Of a DNA stretch of 32,538 nucleotides, positions 1-7,419 are shown in pieces. The position numbers were made by a program, and so were the translations under genes. Source of the DNA: UBA2357 sp041678045. Lineage in GTDB: Bacteria > Pseudomonadota > Gammaproteobacteria > Burkholderiales > Rhodocyclaceae. The notes beneath the pieces are model-generated. The model was not told the DNA's origin and searched no databases. It worked only from the letters and a program-made list of their open reading frames with translations. The stretch lies in the NCBI GenBank assembly GCA_041678045.1, contig JBAYOV010000043.1, positions 1 to 32,538 on the forward strand, in the 5' to 3' direction. Numbering within the stretch: position 1 is the stretch's first letter; the number at the start of each line of letters is the position of its first letter.

Positions 1-2
1 CC

Positions 3-956
3 ACCGGCTTTACGGTCGACAGCGCCACCCAGATCACCGCCACCGCTCCGGCCGGCTCCGGAACGGTGAACGTCACCGTCACCACCCCCGGCGGCACCAG
101 TGCGACCGGTCCGGCCGATCAGTATGTATATCAAATGCTTTCCAGCAATGCGGACCTGTCAGACCTGATACTGAGTCATGCAACACTAACGCCCACCTTT
201 TCTACCGGCACGCTGACGTATGGCGCTGCGGTAGAGCACGCAATCAACCAGCTGACGGTGACACCAAGCGCGGCTGATACTGGAGCGACAGTGACAGTAA
301 ATGGCGTACAAGTCCCCCCGGGTACAGCCTCCGCACCCATTACGCTGAATGTGGGCGACAACATCATTACCGTCCAGGTAACTGCGGCAGACGGGACAAC
401 CCAAAAAACCTATGTCGTGACGGTCAACCGTGCCCCACAGCAAACGGTGATCGCCCCTCCCGGCACACCAGGAACTGGGGTGACAATGGGTATCCAGAAC
501 AGCAACCCGACCTGCACACTGACGCATACCGAGTTCAATGCCACCTCTGCAGCGGGAACAGCACCACCAGCGGGCTATCTCTATCCCTATGGAATGATCG
601 ACTTTGTGGCCAAGCAATGTGACAACGGTAGTACCCTGACAGTCACCCTGACTTTCCCGAATCCACTCCCGGCCAATGCAGTGCTGATGAAATACGATGC
701 GTCAGCAACACCACCATGGCAGCCGTTCATACCGACAATCAGCGGAAATCAGGCAATTTATACGGTGATTGATGGTGGCTTGCGTGATGCCGATGCGCTG
801 CAAAATGGTGAGTTTGTCGACCCTGTCGCCTTGGCGCTGCCTTTGGAGGAAGATGTAACGGCGATTCCAACACTGGATCGGTGGGGCATGTTGCTGCTGG
901 CACTGGTGGCAATGCTGTTAGGTATGCAGGCCATGCGTCACAAAACGCTGCCCTGA
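3..956 (+). CDS. IPTL-CTERM-anchored surface protein (3' part)
   Basis: The reading frame is open to the left edge, so the N-terminus and any signal peptide are missing; 317 residues are visible. The first ~43 residues look like the end of an IPT/TIG beta-sandwich (TPGG motif). Residues ~52-145 resemble a cadherin-like beta-sandwich repeat (LSDLILS start, VTVNGV, NIITVQVTAADGTT, TYVVTVNR end). A Cys-containing domain of unknown type follows. The C-terminus has the pattern IPTLDRWGMLLL, a hydrophobic helix, then a basic tail (MRHK). This is the IPTL-CTERM sorting signal that in Gram-negative bacteria goes with exosortase-type processing. The product is therefore probably exported and attached to, or released from, the envelope. 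Its role is unknown; adhesion or matrix is a guess. It converges with the aor operon. Confidence 0.8.
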   Translation, partial: TGFTVDSATQITATAPAGSGTVNVTVTTPGGTSATGPADQYVYQMLSSNADLSDLILSHATLTPTFSTGTLTYGAAVEHAINQLTVTPSAADTGATVTVNGVQVPPGTASAPITLNVGDNIITVQVTAADGTTQKTYVVTVNRAPQQTVIAPPGTPGTGVTMGIQNSNPTCTLTHTEFNATSAAGTAPPAGYLYPYGMIDFVAKQCDNGSTLTVTLTFPNPLPANAVLMKYDASATPPWQPFIPTISGNQAIYTVIDGGLRDADALQNGEFVDPVALALPLEEDVTAIPTLDRWGMLLLALVAMLLGMQAMRHKTLP

Positions 957-1005
957 AAAATCCAGATGCATCACGCAGACACCGCAAAGGCGACACAAGG
1001 CTGAC

Positions 1006-1040
1006 TATCCCGCACCTGTCTCCAGAACAGGTGCGGGATA
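1006..1040. terminator. Bidirectional hairpin terminator between convergent genes
   Basis: There is a perfect 14-bp stem (1006-1019 with 1027-1040) around a 7-base loop (1020-1026). It lies between the stop of the plus-strand surface gene (956) and the end of the minus-strand aor operon (1061). A pyrimidine-rich stretch with T runs follows on the plus strand. There is no long U-tract on the minus side, so termination of the aor operon is less certain than for the surface gene. Confidence 0.7.
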
Positions 1041-1060
1041 CCCTCTTCTTTCCCGAGGGC

Positions 1061-1381
1061 TTACCCTCCACCCCGCTGCATGCCCTGATCCAGTCTTGCC
1101 AGCAGGTGTCTGCGCCCCTGCGGATCCCCCCCGGTGAAACGGTAAACGGCCCGGCTGACCGGCAGGGTGAGCAGTCCGATGCGACGTTCGGGCTGTGCTG
1201 TGAGCAGGATGTCCAGCGACACCCCCTCATCATGCACCCTCAGCAACAAGCCATCGGAGAGCGTTTCCCGCTCAACGTCACCAGGCCACGTCTGACGCAG
1301 TTCGCGTTCAAAGCCTGCCGGGGTGGAGGCCACTTCGCGGACGCACACCCCGTCAGCGTCTGGCTGCGTCGCCCCGGTCAT
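1061..1381 (-). CDS. Unknown 106-residue protein, last gene of the aor operon
   Basis: The ATG at 1381 directly follows the TGA of the MoaD-like gene (TGAATG, no spacer), so it is probably translated by coupling and belongs to the aor operon. I do not recognise the product. It has no signal peptide or membrane helix, and its composition is that of a soluble globular protein. The middle holds a predicted beta-rich stretch (GLLLRVHDEG, SLDILL, RIGLLTLPVSRAVYRF), and the end is basic and glycine-rich (QRGGG). Its place after the catalytic subunits and a MoaD-like protein suggests a role in cofactor maturation or assembly of the tungsten enzyme. That is inference from position only. It is far too short to be MoeA. 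Confidence 0.7.
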   Translation of the reverse strand: MTGATQPDADGVCVREVASTPAGFERELRQTWPGDVERETLSDGLLLRVHDEGVSLDILLTAQPERRIGLLTLPVSRAVYRFTGGDPQGRRHLLARLDQGMQRGGG

Positions 1382-1633
1382 TCAGCCGCCTGCGATCGGT
1401 GGCCAGATGGCCAGTTCGTCACCTTCCGAAAGGCAACGCGCCAGCCGCTCGGGAGGGGCTATGAACACGCCGTTTACCAGCACCAGATGCGCGCTGCGCT
1501 CAGGGATGCGATAACGGGCGATCATGTCGGCGACAGTGGTGCCCTCTTCCACCTCCAACTCCAGACAGTTGCCCTTGCGCTCGGACGGCAGACGGTCGGA
1601 CAGCGACGCGAACAGCTTGAACACAATCTTCAT
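1382..1633 (-). CDS. MoaD/ThiS-like sulfur-carrier protein of the aor operon
   Basis: This is an 83-residue ubiquitin-fold protein of the MoaD family. It starts MKIVFKLFASL, ends in the di-glycine IAGG, and has the usual ~80-90 residue length. The C-terminal GG is the end that is adenylated and thiocarboxylated in sulfur carriers. A longer GTG start at 1657 abuts the aorC stop, but I chose the ATG at 1633 because GGGGAAAG sits just upstream and the family begins at this Met. In molybdopterin synthesis MoaD supplies the dithiolene sulfurs. A dedicated copy beside a W-pterin enzyme probably serves the tungsten cofactor. Its stop abuts the start of the next gene. Confidence 0.85.
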   Translation of the reverse strand: MKIVFKLFASLSDRLPSERKGNCLELEVEEGTTVADMIARYRIPERSAHLVLVNGVFIAPPERLARCLSEGDELAIWPPIAGG

Positions 1634-1657
1634 CGGCACTTTCCCCGTACGTGTCAC

Positions 1658-2926
1658 TCAACGGGCCAGCGCCATCGGCTGCTGGCTGCAGGCCACATAG
1701 GCTTCAACGAAGCGTAGCGGCTCGCGCAGCAGGCACTCGCGCCAGTCACCCAGCCTCACCCGCCCCTGGATCAGGCCGCGCAACGCGCCCACATGCTCGG
1801 TCAAACCAATCGAAGTGGCCCCGATGAGCACATCGTCCTTGAACTGCAGACTCAGGTAACGACTGCGCTGTTCATCCACATGTTCGACTCCGCTCCCACC
1901 GCTGTCGACCTGCTCGCCCCACCATTGACCAAACGAGGAAGAAATCAGACCTAATGTATCGAGCACGTTGATCGCCAGCACCCCGGTCAAGCGTGCGGAC
2001 TGACCAGCCATGTTCAGTGCGGCCACACGTGCCTGATCAGCGGCATTCGGCTGGATTGCGGATACCAGATGCGCGCCGGTGAACAGATCGGGGGCCTCGG
2101 CAACATCGCCTGCGGCGTAGATTCCCGGCACACTGGTCTGCATGCACTCATCCACCAACACCCCCTTGGCCACATGCACCGGGGTCTGCTCCAGAAAGCT
2201 GACATTGGGCGCCACCCCTGCGGCCACGATCAGCAGATCACAGGGCAAAGCATCCCCATTCGACAACTTCACCTTCAACGGAGAATCGTCCCCCCTGTCG
2301 ATGCGCTCGACTCCTGCCGAAGTCACCACCCGAATGCCCTTGCCTTCCACCCAGCGCTTGATCATGCCCCCTGCCTTGGGCGTCATCATGCGCGGCACCA
2401 TGCGATCGCCCATCTCCACCACCGTCAGCTCAACACCCCGCCGGGCCAACGCCTCCATGATGATGCAACCGATGAAGCCCGCCCCCAGTTGCAATACCCT
2501 GGCTCCCGGTCGGGCCAGAGCGGCAATCGCGCGCGCATCCGCCAGCGTCCAGCAGGTGTGTACTTCAGGCAGGTCAATACCCGGAATCGGCGGACGGACC
2601 GGATGTGAACCTGTCGCAATCAGCAGGCGGTCGTAGGATTCGAAATGCCCATCGGCAAACAGAATGCGCTGTGCTCCGGTATCCAGCGCCACCGCCCGTC
2701 CCGCCAGTTCACGCACCCTCAAGCGCTCGAAATGGCCGGGAGTCTTACGCAGATAAGTACCTGACTCGTCGATGTTCTCTTCAAGCAAATATGGAATGGC
2801 CATGCGGGAGTACGGTGGTGCATCCTCACTGCCAACCATCACGATTTCGTCGGCCGGTGCAGCACGGCGCAGGGTTTCAGCTGCGACAACGCCTGCCGGG
2901 CCATTTCCCAGAATCACGTGTTTCAT
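1658..2926 (-). CDS. aorC: FAD/NAD(P)H oxidoreductase subunit of aldehyde oxidoreductase
   Basis: A 422-residue pyridine-nucleotide-disulfide-type flavoprotein. The N-terminal dinucleotide fold has the GNGPAG glycine motif at residues 7-12 (FAD). A second fold, LQLGAGFIG (~145-153), should bind NADH. The AAGDV motif (~272-276) closes the FAD site. In Aromatoleum-type tungsten AORs the third subunit (~45 kDa) passes electrons between NADH or other acceptors and the FeS subunit; size and neighbours match. It lacks the redox CxxxxC of disulfide reductases, fitting an NADH:ferredoxin/rubredoxin reductase-like role. The start has an upstream AAGGAC. It lies 93 bases downstream of aorB, with a hairpin in the gap, and abuts the MoaD-like gene. 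Confidence 0.88.
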   Translation of the reverse strand: MKHVILGNGPAGVVAAETLRRAAPADEIVMVGSEDAPPYSRMAIPYLLEENIDESGTYLRKTPGHFERLRVRELAGRAVALDTGAQRILFADGHFESYDRLLIATGSHPVRPPIPGIDLPEVHTCWTLADARAIAALARPGARVLQLGAGFIGCIIMEALARRGVELTVVEMGDRMVPRMMTPKAGGMIKRWVEGKGIRVVTSAGVERIDRGDDSPLKVKLSNGDALPCDLLIVAAGVAPNVSFLEQTPVHVAKGVLVDECMQTSVPGIYAAGDVAEAPDLFTGAHLVSAIQPNAADQARVAALNMAGQSARLTGVLAINVLDTLGLISSSFGQWWGEQVDSGGSGVEHVDEQRSRYLSLQFKDDVLIGATSIGLTEHVGALRGLIQGRVRLGDWRECLLREPLRFVEAYVACSQQPMALAR

Positions 2927-2943
2927 TCTTTGTCCTTGGTAAA

Positions 2944-2982
2944 ACGCCCGCCCGCCGCCATGCAGTGGCTGCGAGCGGGCGT
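2944..2982 (-). terminator. Intra-operon hairpin with short T-run between aorB and aorC
   Basis: An 8-bp GC-rich stem (2944-2951 with 2975-2982) encloses a 23-base loop containing a further small GCCA/TGGC inverted repeat. On the minus strand the stem runs straight into TTTTACC, then the aorC ribosome-binding site. This looks like an attenuator or partial terminator that could lower aorC expression relative to aorAB. It could also be a processing or stabilising hairpin for the aorAB message. Confidence 0.45.
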
Positions 2983-3019
2983 GGTAATGATGCCTGCCTC
3001 GAGCGTAAGCAGCCCGCGA

Positions 3020-4867
3020 CTACAGACCCAGACGGGTGCGCGTTTCGGCTGAAGGTTCGCCGTCCGGTGTCCAGCCACGCAGGCTGTAATACTCTGGCAG
3101 CATCTCGCCAAGGCGGTTGACCAGTCCCTTGGCCGGACCGGTCTTTGCAGGCTCCTGGGTCAATCGTGGCGGGAGCGTGTCATCGCGGGAGGTGAAACCG
3201 GCCGCGTTGTTGAACATGCGCTCCATGTTCCAGATGCGCTCACCGACTTCGTTCAGCTTCTCCATGCTCCAGTCGCCCTCACAGGCGGCGGCCAATTGTG
3301 GCTGCACATCGGCCAGCGTCCAGGCAAAGCTGGTGAACACGCAGATGCCGGCCGAATCGAATACTGCCGTGGCATCCTGGAAAGCCTTCACCAGTGCCGG
3401 CTTGCCCTCGGTGACCAGTGGATCGGTTTTCACCGGAATGCCCAGCACTTCGGACGCCACCGTGTAGCCACGCAAATGGCAAGCCCCCCGGTTGGAGGTC
3501 GCATAGGCCAGCCCCATACCCTGGATGCCCCGCGAGTCGTACGCCGGAAACTCCTGCCCCTTCACGCTCATGGACAGTTCGGGATGGCCATATTTCTCGC
3601 ACAGGCGCTTGCTGCCCAACGCCAACTCCTTGCCAAACCCCTCGCCCTGAGCGGTCAACTCGACCATCTTCGCCAACGCTTCAACCGAGCCGAAGGGGGC
3701 TTCCAGGCCAATCTGTTCTTCGCTCAGCACCCCCATTTCGTACAACTCCATGGCTGCGCCCACGGTGGCACCGAAAGAGATCGGATCCATCCCCTGTTCG
3801 TTGCAGATCAGGTTGGCATACTGCAGGGCTTCCAGGTCTCCCACCCCATTCGCGGCACCGAGCGCCCAGGCCGCCTCGTACTCCAGACCACCCGAAGCCC
3901 CCCAGTATTTCGGGTTGTTCTTGACGGTGAAATGCCCCTTGTCGATCTCGGAAATGCGTCCGCACGCAATCGTGCAGCCGAAACAGGCCGCATTCGTGAC
4001 CAGATGCGGCTTGCCGTCGGACGCCCGCTTCTCGTGCATGGCCTCGGCGGAAATCCTGCCGGCTTCCTCGAACTGCACATCCCGGTGATTGCGGGTGGGC
4101 AAGGCGCCCATCTCGTTGATCACGTTCATCAGCACCTGAGTGCCATACTTGGGCAAACCCTGCCCGGTGACCGCATTGTCGGCGAGCACCTTCTTGGCGG
4201 CCTGGGTGGCCTGCATGAAGGCCGGAAAATCCTTGATTCCGGCCACGCCCCGGGTACCACGAATCGCCACCGCCTTGAGATTCTTCGAACCCATCACCGC
4301 CCCCACACCCGAGCGGCCTGCCGCCCGATGCAGGTCATTCACCACACAGGCATACAGCACCTGATTCTCGCCAGCGCGTCCGATGGAGGAAATGCGAATC
4401 TGCGGGTCCTGATGCTGACGCTTGATGATGTCCTCGGTTTCCCAGCAACTCTTGCCCCACAGATGACCGGCATCACGCAGTTCGGCCCGTTCGTTCTCGA
4501 TGAACAGATACACCGGAGTGGGCGAACGCCCTTCGAAGATGACCATGTCCCAACCCGCGAACTTCATTTCGGCGCCAAAGAAGCCACCAGAGTTCGAACA
4601 GGCAATTGCTCCGGTGAGCGGTCCCTTGGTCACCACCGTATAGCGCCCACCGGTCGAGGCCATGGTGCCGGTGAGCGGTCCGGTGGCCATGATCATCTTG
4701 TTGTCGATCGACAACGGATCGACCCCAGGGTCGATCTCCGACACAAGATACTTGGTGGCCAGGCCACGCGACCCCAGATAGTCCTGGGCCCATTCCATGT
4801 TCAAGGGTTCTTCGGTACAGGTGCCTGCACTCAGGTTGACCCGCAGAATCTTTCGGTTCCAGCCCAT
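3020..4867 (-). CDS. aorB: Tungsten-containing aldehyde:ferredoxin oxidoreductase, catalytic subunit
   Basis: A 615-residue AOR-family protein beginning MGWNRKILRVNL, the standard AOR N-terminus. It oxidises aldehydes to acids with a tungsten bis-pyranopterin, and in Aromatoleum-type enzymes can also reduce acids. The [4Fe-4S] ligands are C295, C298, C302 (CxxCxxxC) and C509 (DSAGIC). The ATGPLTGT, TKGPLTGA and GRSGVGAVMGSKNLKA motifs typical of the pterin-binding N-terminal domain are present. Length agrees with the ~600-residue family. I chose the ATG at 4867 because AGGAGG lies a few bases upstream and homology begins there; the frame stays open further upstream but that stretch overlaps aorA. 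It follows aorA by 10 bases. The cytoplasmic complex with AorA and AorC is inferred from synteny. Confidence 0.95.
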   Translation of the reverse strand: MGWNRKILRVNLSAGTCTEEPLNMEWAQDYLGSRGLATKYLVSEIDPGVDPLSIDNKMIMATGPLTGTMASTGGRYTVVTKGPLTGAIACSNSGGFFGAEMKFAGWDMVIFEGRSPTPVYLFIENERAELRDAGHLWGKSCWETEDIIKRQHQDPQIRISSIGRAGENQVLYACVVNDLHRAAGRSGVGAVMGSKNLKAVAIRGTRGVAGIKDFPAFMQATQAAKKVLADNAVTGQGLPKYGTQVLMNVINEMGALPTRNHRDVQFEEAGRISAEAMHEKRASDGKPHLVTNAACFGCTIACGRISEIDKGHFTVKNNPKYWGASGGLEYEAAWALGAANGVGDLEALQYANLICNEQGMDPISFGATVGAAMELYEMGVLSEEQIGLEAPFGSVEALAKMVELTAQGEGFGKELALGSKRLCEKYGHPELSMSVKGQEFPAYDSRGIQGMGLAYATSNRGACHLRGYTVASEVLGIPVKTDPLVTEGKPALVKAFQDATAVFDSAGICVFTSFAWTLADVQPQLAAACEGDWSMEKLNEVGERIWNMERMFNNAAGFTSRDDTLPPRLTQEPAKTGPAKGLVNRLGEMLPEYYSLRGWTPDGEPSAETRTRLGL

Positions 4868-4877
4868 GTCATCCTCC

Positions 4878-5354
4878 TCAGGCAGTGGTTGCGGGGGTGT
4901 TGGCCTTCGCGGCCCAGGCCTGCATGCGCCCGTAACCTGTCCAGTCAGCGTCAATGTAGGTGATCGCCCCGGTCGGACAGGCTTTCGCACAGGCCGGATC
5001 GCCGGCACACAGGTCACACTTCTGCACCTTGCCCGAATCCTGGCTGTAGTTGATGGTGCCAAACGGACAGGCAATCGTGCACACCTTGCAACCCACGCAG
5101 GTGTCCTCAAACACCATCTTTGCACCCGTGCCGAGATCGATGCGGATCGCATCGACCGGACAGGCATTCAGGCACCATGCCTCGGAGCATTGGGTACAGG
5201 TGTAAGGCACCTTGCGACCCTCATGCTCGAAGCTGAACACCTTGATGCGGGATTTCGCCGGATTCATGATCCCGGTGTGCTCATACGAACACGCCATTTC
5301 GCACTGCAGACAGCCGGTGCATCTGGCCGGATCAATGTGAAGGGATTTCCACAT
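4878..5354 (-). CDS. aorA: Polyferredoxin electron-transfer subunit of aldehyde oxidoreductase
   Basis: A 158-residue iron-sulfur protein with sixteen cysteines in four [4Fe-4S] sets: C12/15/18/22, C53/56/61/65, C86/89/92/96 and C113/116/122/126. The spacing is that of DmsB/HycB-like four-cluster ferredoxins. It has no Tat signal, so it is cytoplasmic. It is the small subunit that wires AorB to AorC; in Aromatoleum aromaticum the homologous subunit is reported to stack into electron-conducting filaments. The start is supported by AAGGAGGAG upstream. It is the first gene of the operon, transcribed away from the 5355-5682 control region. The last ~25 residues (alanine- and threonine-rich tail) follow the cluster domain. 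Confidence 0.93.
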   Translation of the reverse strand: MWKSLHIDPARCTGCLQCEMACSYEHTGIMNPAKSRIKVFSFEHEGRKVPYTCTQCSEAWCLNACPVDAIRIDLGTGAKMVFEDTCVGCKVCTIACPFGTINYSQDSGKVQKCDLCAGDPACAKACPTGAITYIDADWTGYGRMQAWAAKANTPATTA

Positions 5355-5480
5355 TGGCTGACTCCTCCTTGGATGTAGGCACTACGGACATGCGCCCTGC
5401 CACACTTGCCAGCCAGGGACGCCCTTATGTTTTTTTATTCATACCTCAACTAAAGTAGCATTGACCAAACGGCAAAGCAA

Positions 5481-5585
5481 ATACGCCAAAACCCTGACCT
5501 CCCCCCCTGAAAACAGGGGGCCCTGCATCGCCTGACCGGGTTTTCATCATCAGAATCAATCTTCAAGGACTTGCAATTGGCGTAT
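5481..5585. repeat. Spaced 9-bp inverted repeat in the aor control region
   Basis: ATACGCCAA at 5481-5489 is matched by its exact reverse complement TTGGCGTAT at 5577-5585. The centres are 96 bases apart, about nine helical turns. The right arm overlaps the candidate TATACT -10 box. This arrangement fits paired binding sites for one regulator serving both divergent promoters, but a 9-bp match could also be chance. Confidence 0.4.
5503..5520. repeat. CCCCCTG/CAGGGGG hairpin in the aor control region
   Basis: A perfect 7-bp stem (5503-5509 with 5514-5520) has an AAAA loop. It lies midway between the two divergent genes, which makes an operator or an mRNA-leader structure possible. It lacks a T-run, so it is unlikely to be an intrinsic terminator. 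Confidence 0.4.
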
Positions 5586-5682
5586 ACTTCGAGTAAGCAA
5601 AGTTTTATGGAAACCATCGTCGGCTTTCTGACGTCTTACCGCTCAACAGGTTGAGCACCCGTCAAAAGGCAAGGAGGGCATC

Positions 5683-6105
5683 ATGATCGAGATGAACAAC
5701 GCACTGCAGATGAACCGCCTGGACCAAGTCGCACCGGTCGGGACGGAGATGCCGCAGCGCAGCGATGCCCTGCCCCCTGCCGGCGCCCCGAGCGAGCAGA
5801 CCGTGCCCGGCGTGCAGGTGCAAATCAGCACCGCAGCGCGCGAGGCTGCAGCCAACGATCGCCTGCCCCCTGCCACGGATCCGACCCGCGACAGCGCGCC
5901 CACGGCATCCCAGACACAGGAAGGCAGCAGTTCGGCACGCCAGAGCGCTGAACAGGCTGGCGGGGCGGCCCGCAATGACAGCAACACACGTCAGGATGCC
6001 GCTCAGGGCATGAGCTACTCGCAGTCCCAGGCCATCCAGATGTTCAACAAGACTGCGGGCATTGGTGTCGAACAGCCCGAACCTTCGGCCCTGCGCACAA
6101 CCTGA
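5683..6105 (+). CDS. Small hydrophilic, probably disordered protein
   Basis: A 140-residue protein with a strong ribosome-binding site (AAGGAGGG, 7 bases before the ATG), which is the best support that it is real. It is rich in Ala, Gln, Ser, Pro and Thr, has no signal peptide, membrane helix or cysteine, and is probably disordered apart from the ends. The segment VQVQISTAAREAA resembles the 'V.IS..A' phrase common in flagellar and secreted regulatory proteins, and the end (SQSQAIQMFNKTAG) may form a helix. I do not recognise a family. It precedes the metalloprotease-like gene on the same strand, but a strong hairpin lies between them, so they may be transcribed separately. Confidence 0.65.
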   Translation: MIEMNNALQMNRLDQVAPVGTEMPQRSDALPPAGAPSEQTVPGVQVQISTAAREAAANDRLPPATDPTRDSAPTASQTQEGSSSARQSAEQAGGAARNDSNTRQDAAQGMSYSQSQAIQMFNKTAGIGVEQPEPSALRTT

Positions 6106-6112
6106 TCGCAGA

Positions 6113-6150
6113 CGGGTGCCAGCGGATTCTCCAATCCGCAATGGCACCCG
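6113..6150 (+). terminator. Long bulged hairpin downstream of the 5683 gene
   Basis: Nine base pairs (6113-6121 with 6142-6150) continue, after a two-base AA bulge (6140-6141), into seven more (6122-6128 with 6133-6139) closed by a CTCC loop. It lies 8 bases after the upstream stop codon. No U-tract follows, so it may act as a Rho-dependent or RNA-stabilising structure rather than a textbook intrinsic terminator. Confidence 0.5.
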
Positions 6151-6181
6151 GACGATGCGCGGCTGACAGCCCGAAGGGTGC

Positions 6182-7009
6182 TTGTCGTCCGCCTCGATTG
6201 AGCAGACAGTCATGCTGAGCGGCCTCTCCACCTTTCCTGCCCCCACCCTGTTTCCCCAGCCCTCACGGCCCTTCGCCGGCACTCCGGAAACCGGGGCCGC
6301 AGGTGCTGCCTCGCCGCCCCCCCGGAGCAGCAGCCCAGCACAGTCCGGCACTGGCAATGCGCAGAACACGCAAGAATCCACCCGCAGCGGCCAGGATGAA
6401 GAGCGCAGGAAGCCGGGACAGACCGTCGCCGACCCGCGCAAGCAGCTGAGCGAGGCCGAACTGGATCAGCTGCGGGAACTGCAGAAACGAGACCGTGAAG
6501 TACGTGCGCACGAACTGGCGCATGTGGCCGTGGGCGGGAGTCTGGTCACGCAGGGCGCAAGCTTCAGCTATGAAACCGGTCCGGACGGCAAGCGCTACGC
6601 CGTGGGGGGGGAGGTGCGGATTGACACCTCACCCGGCAAGACTCCGGAAGAAACACTCGACAAGGCACAGCAGATCAAGGCTGCCGCGCTGGCGCCTGCG
6701 AATCCGTCACCACAGGACAGACAAGTAGCCGCAATGGCCAACCAAATGGCGATGCAGGCGCAGATCGAACTGGCGATGCAACGCCGCGAAGAAGCACGCC
6801 AGGCCACACAGGACACCCCCGGAGAAGGCGAAGGACGCACCGTCAACGCGACTGCCAGCAGCAGTCGTGCCGACGAAGCGAGCAACACAACGCCACAGGA
6901 CGAAGGGCGCTCACGCATCAACGAACAGCGCATCCAGGGCAGCTATATCGCCGCTGCCAGCGCTCCCGGACAGCCGATGAGGGGCGGACAACTGAGCGCC
7001 TACGCCTGA
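6182..7009 (+). CDS. SprA-family HExxH metalloprotease-like protein
   Basis: A 275-residue protein. The N-terminal ~85 residues are Pro/Ser/Gln-rich and low in complexity. A conserved core follows: LSEAELDQLRELQKRD, then REVRAHELAHVAVGG with the zinc-protease signature H110-E-L-A-H114, then GASFSYETGPDGKRYAVGGEV. This matches the SprA-related family (putative metalloproteases of the CJM1_0395 type). Substrate and function are unknown. No clear signal peptide is present. The reading frame can begin at TTG 6182 or ATG 6212; neither has an ideal Shine-Dalgarno, and the core is unaffected. The third conserved zinc ligand cannot be assigned by eye. Confidence 0.75.
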   Translation: MSSASIEQTVMLSGLSTFPAPTLFPQPSRPFAGTPETGAAGAASPPPRSSSPAQSGTGNAQNTQESTRSGQDEERRKPGQTVADPRKQLSEAELDQLRELQKRDREVRAHELAHVAVGGSLVTQGASFSYETGPDGKRYAVGGEVRIDTSPGKTPEETLDKAQQIKAAALAPANPSPQDRQVAAMANQMAMQAQIELAMQRREEARQATQDTPGEGEGRTVNATASSSRADEASNTTPQDEGRSRINEQRIQGSYIAAASAPGQPMRGGQLSAYA

Positions 7010-7022
7010 ACAGCCGCCCCGC

Positions 7023-7054
7023 TGCAGGGTATCAACGCGTCAACACACCCTGCA
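7023..7054. terminator. Candidate hairpin between convergent genes
   Basis: An 8-bp stem (7023-7030 with 7047-7054) with a 16-base loop lies between the stop of the SprA-like gene (7009) and the end of the DUF2069 gene (7060). It may serve both strands. Neither side has a strong T-run. Confidence 0.4.
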
Positions 7055-7059
7055 TTGAC

Positions 7060-7419
7060 TCATGTATCCGCGCGTGGCGACCGCGACGGGGCCGTCAGAC
7101 GTGAATACCACAGGGCGCACACGAACAGCGCCGTCGCCAGCAGGGCTTCGAGCACCGCAAACACCCCCATCAGACCGGGATCGAACATGCGAATCAGGCC
7201 TTCGCTCAGGTACAGCAGCACCAGCATGGACAACCACTGATAGGTGTAACGGCGCCCCTTGAGCACACCGAACACAGCGCCCATCAATGGCAGGGCCTTG
7301 AGTGTCAGCCACGACCCGCCCGGCCGGATCGGCGCCAGCCATCCCTCCCAGATGACGCACAATGCAATCAACGAAAACAGCAATATGCTGGACAGGAGAC
7401 TCAGACGCTGCGCGGTCAT
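7060..7419 (-). CDS. DUF2069 family inner-membrane protein
   Basis: A 119-residue predicted inner-membrane protein with about four hydrophobic helices (near residues 8-26, 40-52, 60-72 and 84-102). It contains the family hallmarks GGSWLTLKALPL and GVLKGRRYTYQWLSMLVLLY, which place it in DUF2069, a small proteobacterial membrane family without known function. The ATG at 7419 shares its A with the TGA of the wrbA gene (TGATG), so it is translationally coupled to it. The same pairing of a WrbA-like flavoprotein with a DUF2069 gene is familiar in betaproteobacteria, which supports the call. The last residues are polar. Confidence 0.85.
   Translation of the reverse strand: MTAQRLSLLSSILLFSLIALCVIWEGWLAPIRPGGSWLTLKALPLMGAVFGVLKGRRYTYQWLSMLVLLYLSEGLIRMFDPGLMGVFAVLEALLATALFVCALWYSRLTAPSRSPRADT

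Larger units (their letters stand above)
5355..5682. promoter_or_regulatory. Divergent control region between aorA and the 5683 gene
   Basis: This is 328 bases without a gene, locally AT-rich (T-run at 5428-5435). Seen here: the aorA ribosome-binding site (AAGGAGGAG) at the left end; AAGGAGGG before the 5683 start; a TATACT box at 5583-5588 that could be a plus-strand -10 element, though without a convincing -35; a 7-bp stem at 5503-5520; and a 9-bp inverted repeat (5481-5489 with 5577-5585). No sigma54 GG-N10-GC pair or complete FNR box was found. Regulation by a DNA-bending or looping activator is possible but unproven. Confidence 0.5.

Noticed and set aside
5540..5565. FNR-like box (TTGAT half site) in the aor control region
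   Set aside because: Only one half matches (TTGAT-N4-ATGAT on the minus strand); the other half is wrong.
5450..5600. Sigma54 promoter for aorA
   Set aside because: No GG-N10-GC pair was found on either strand; the TGGC hits have wrong spacing.
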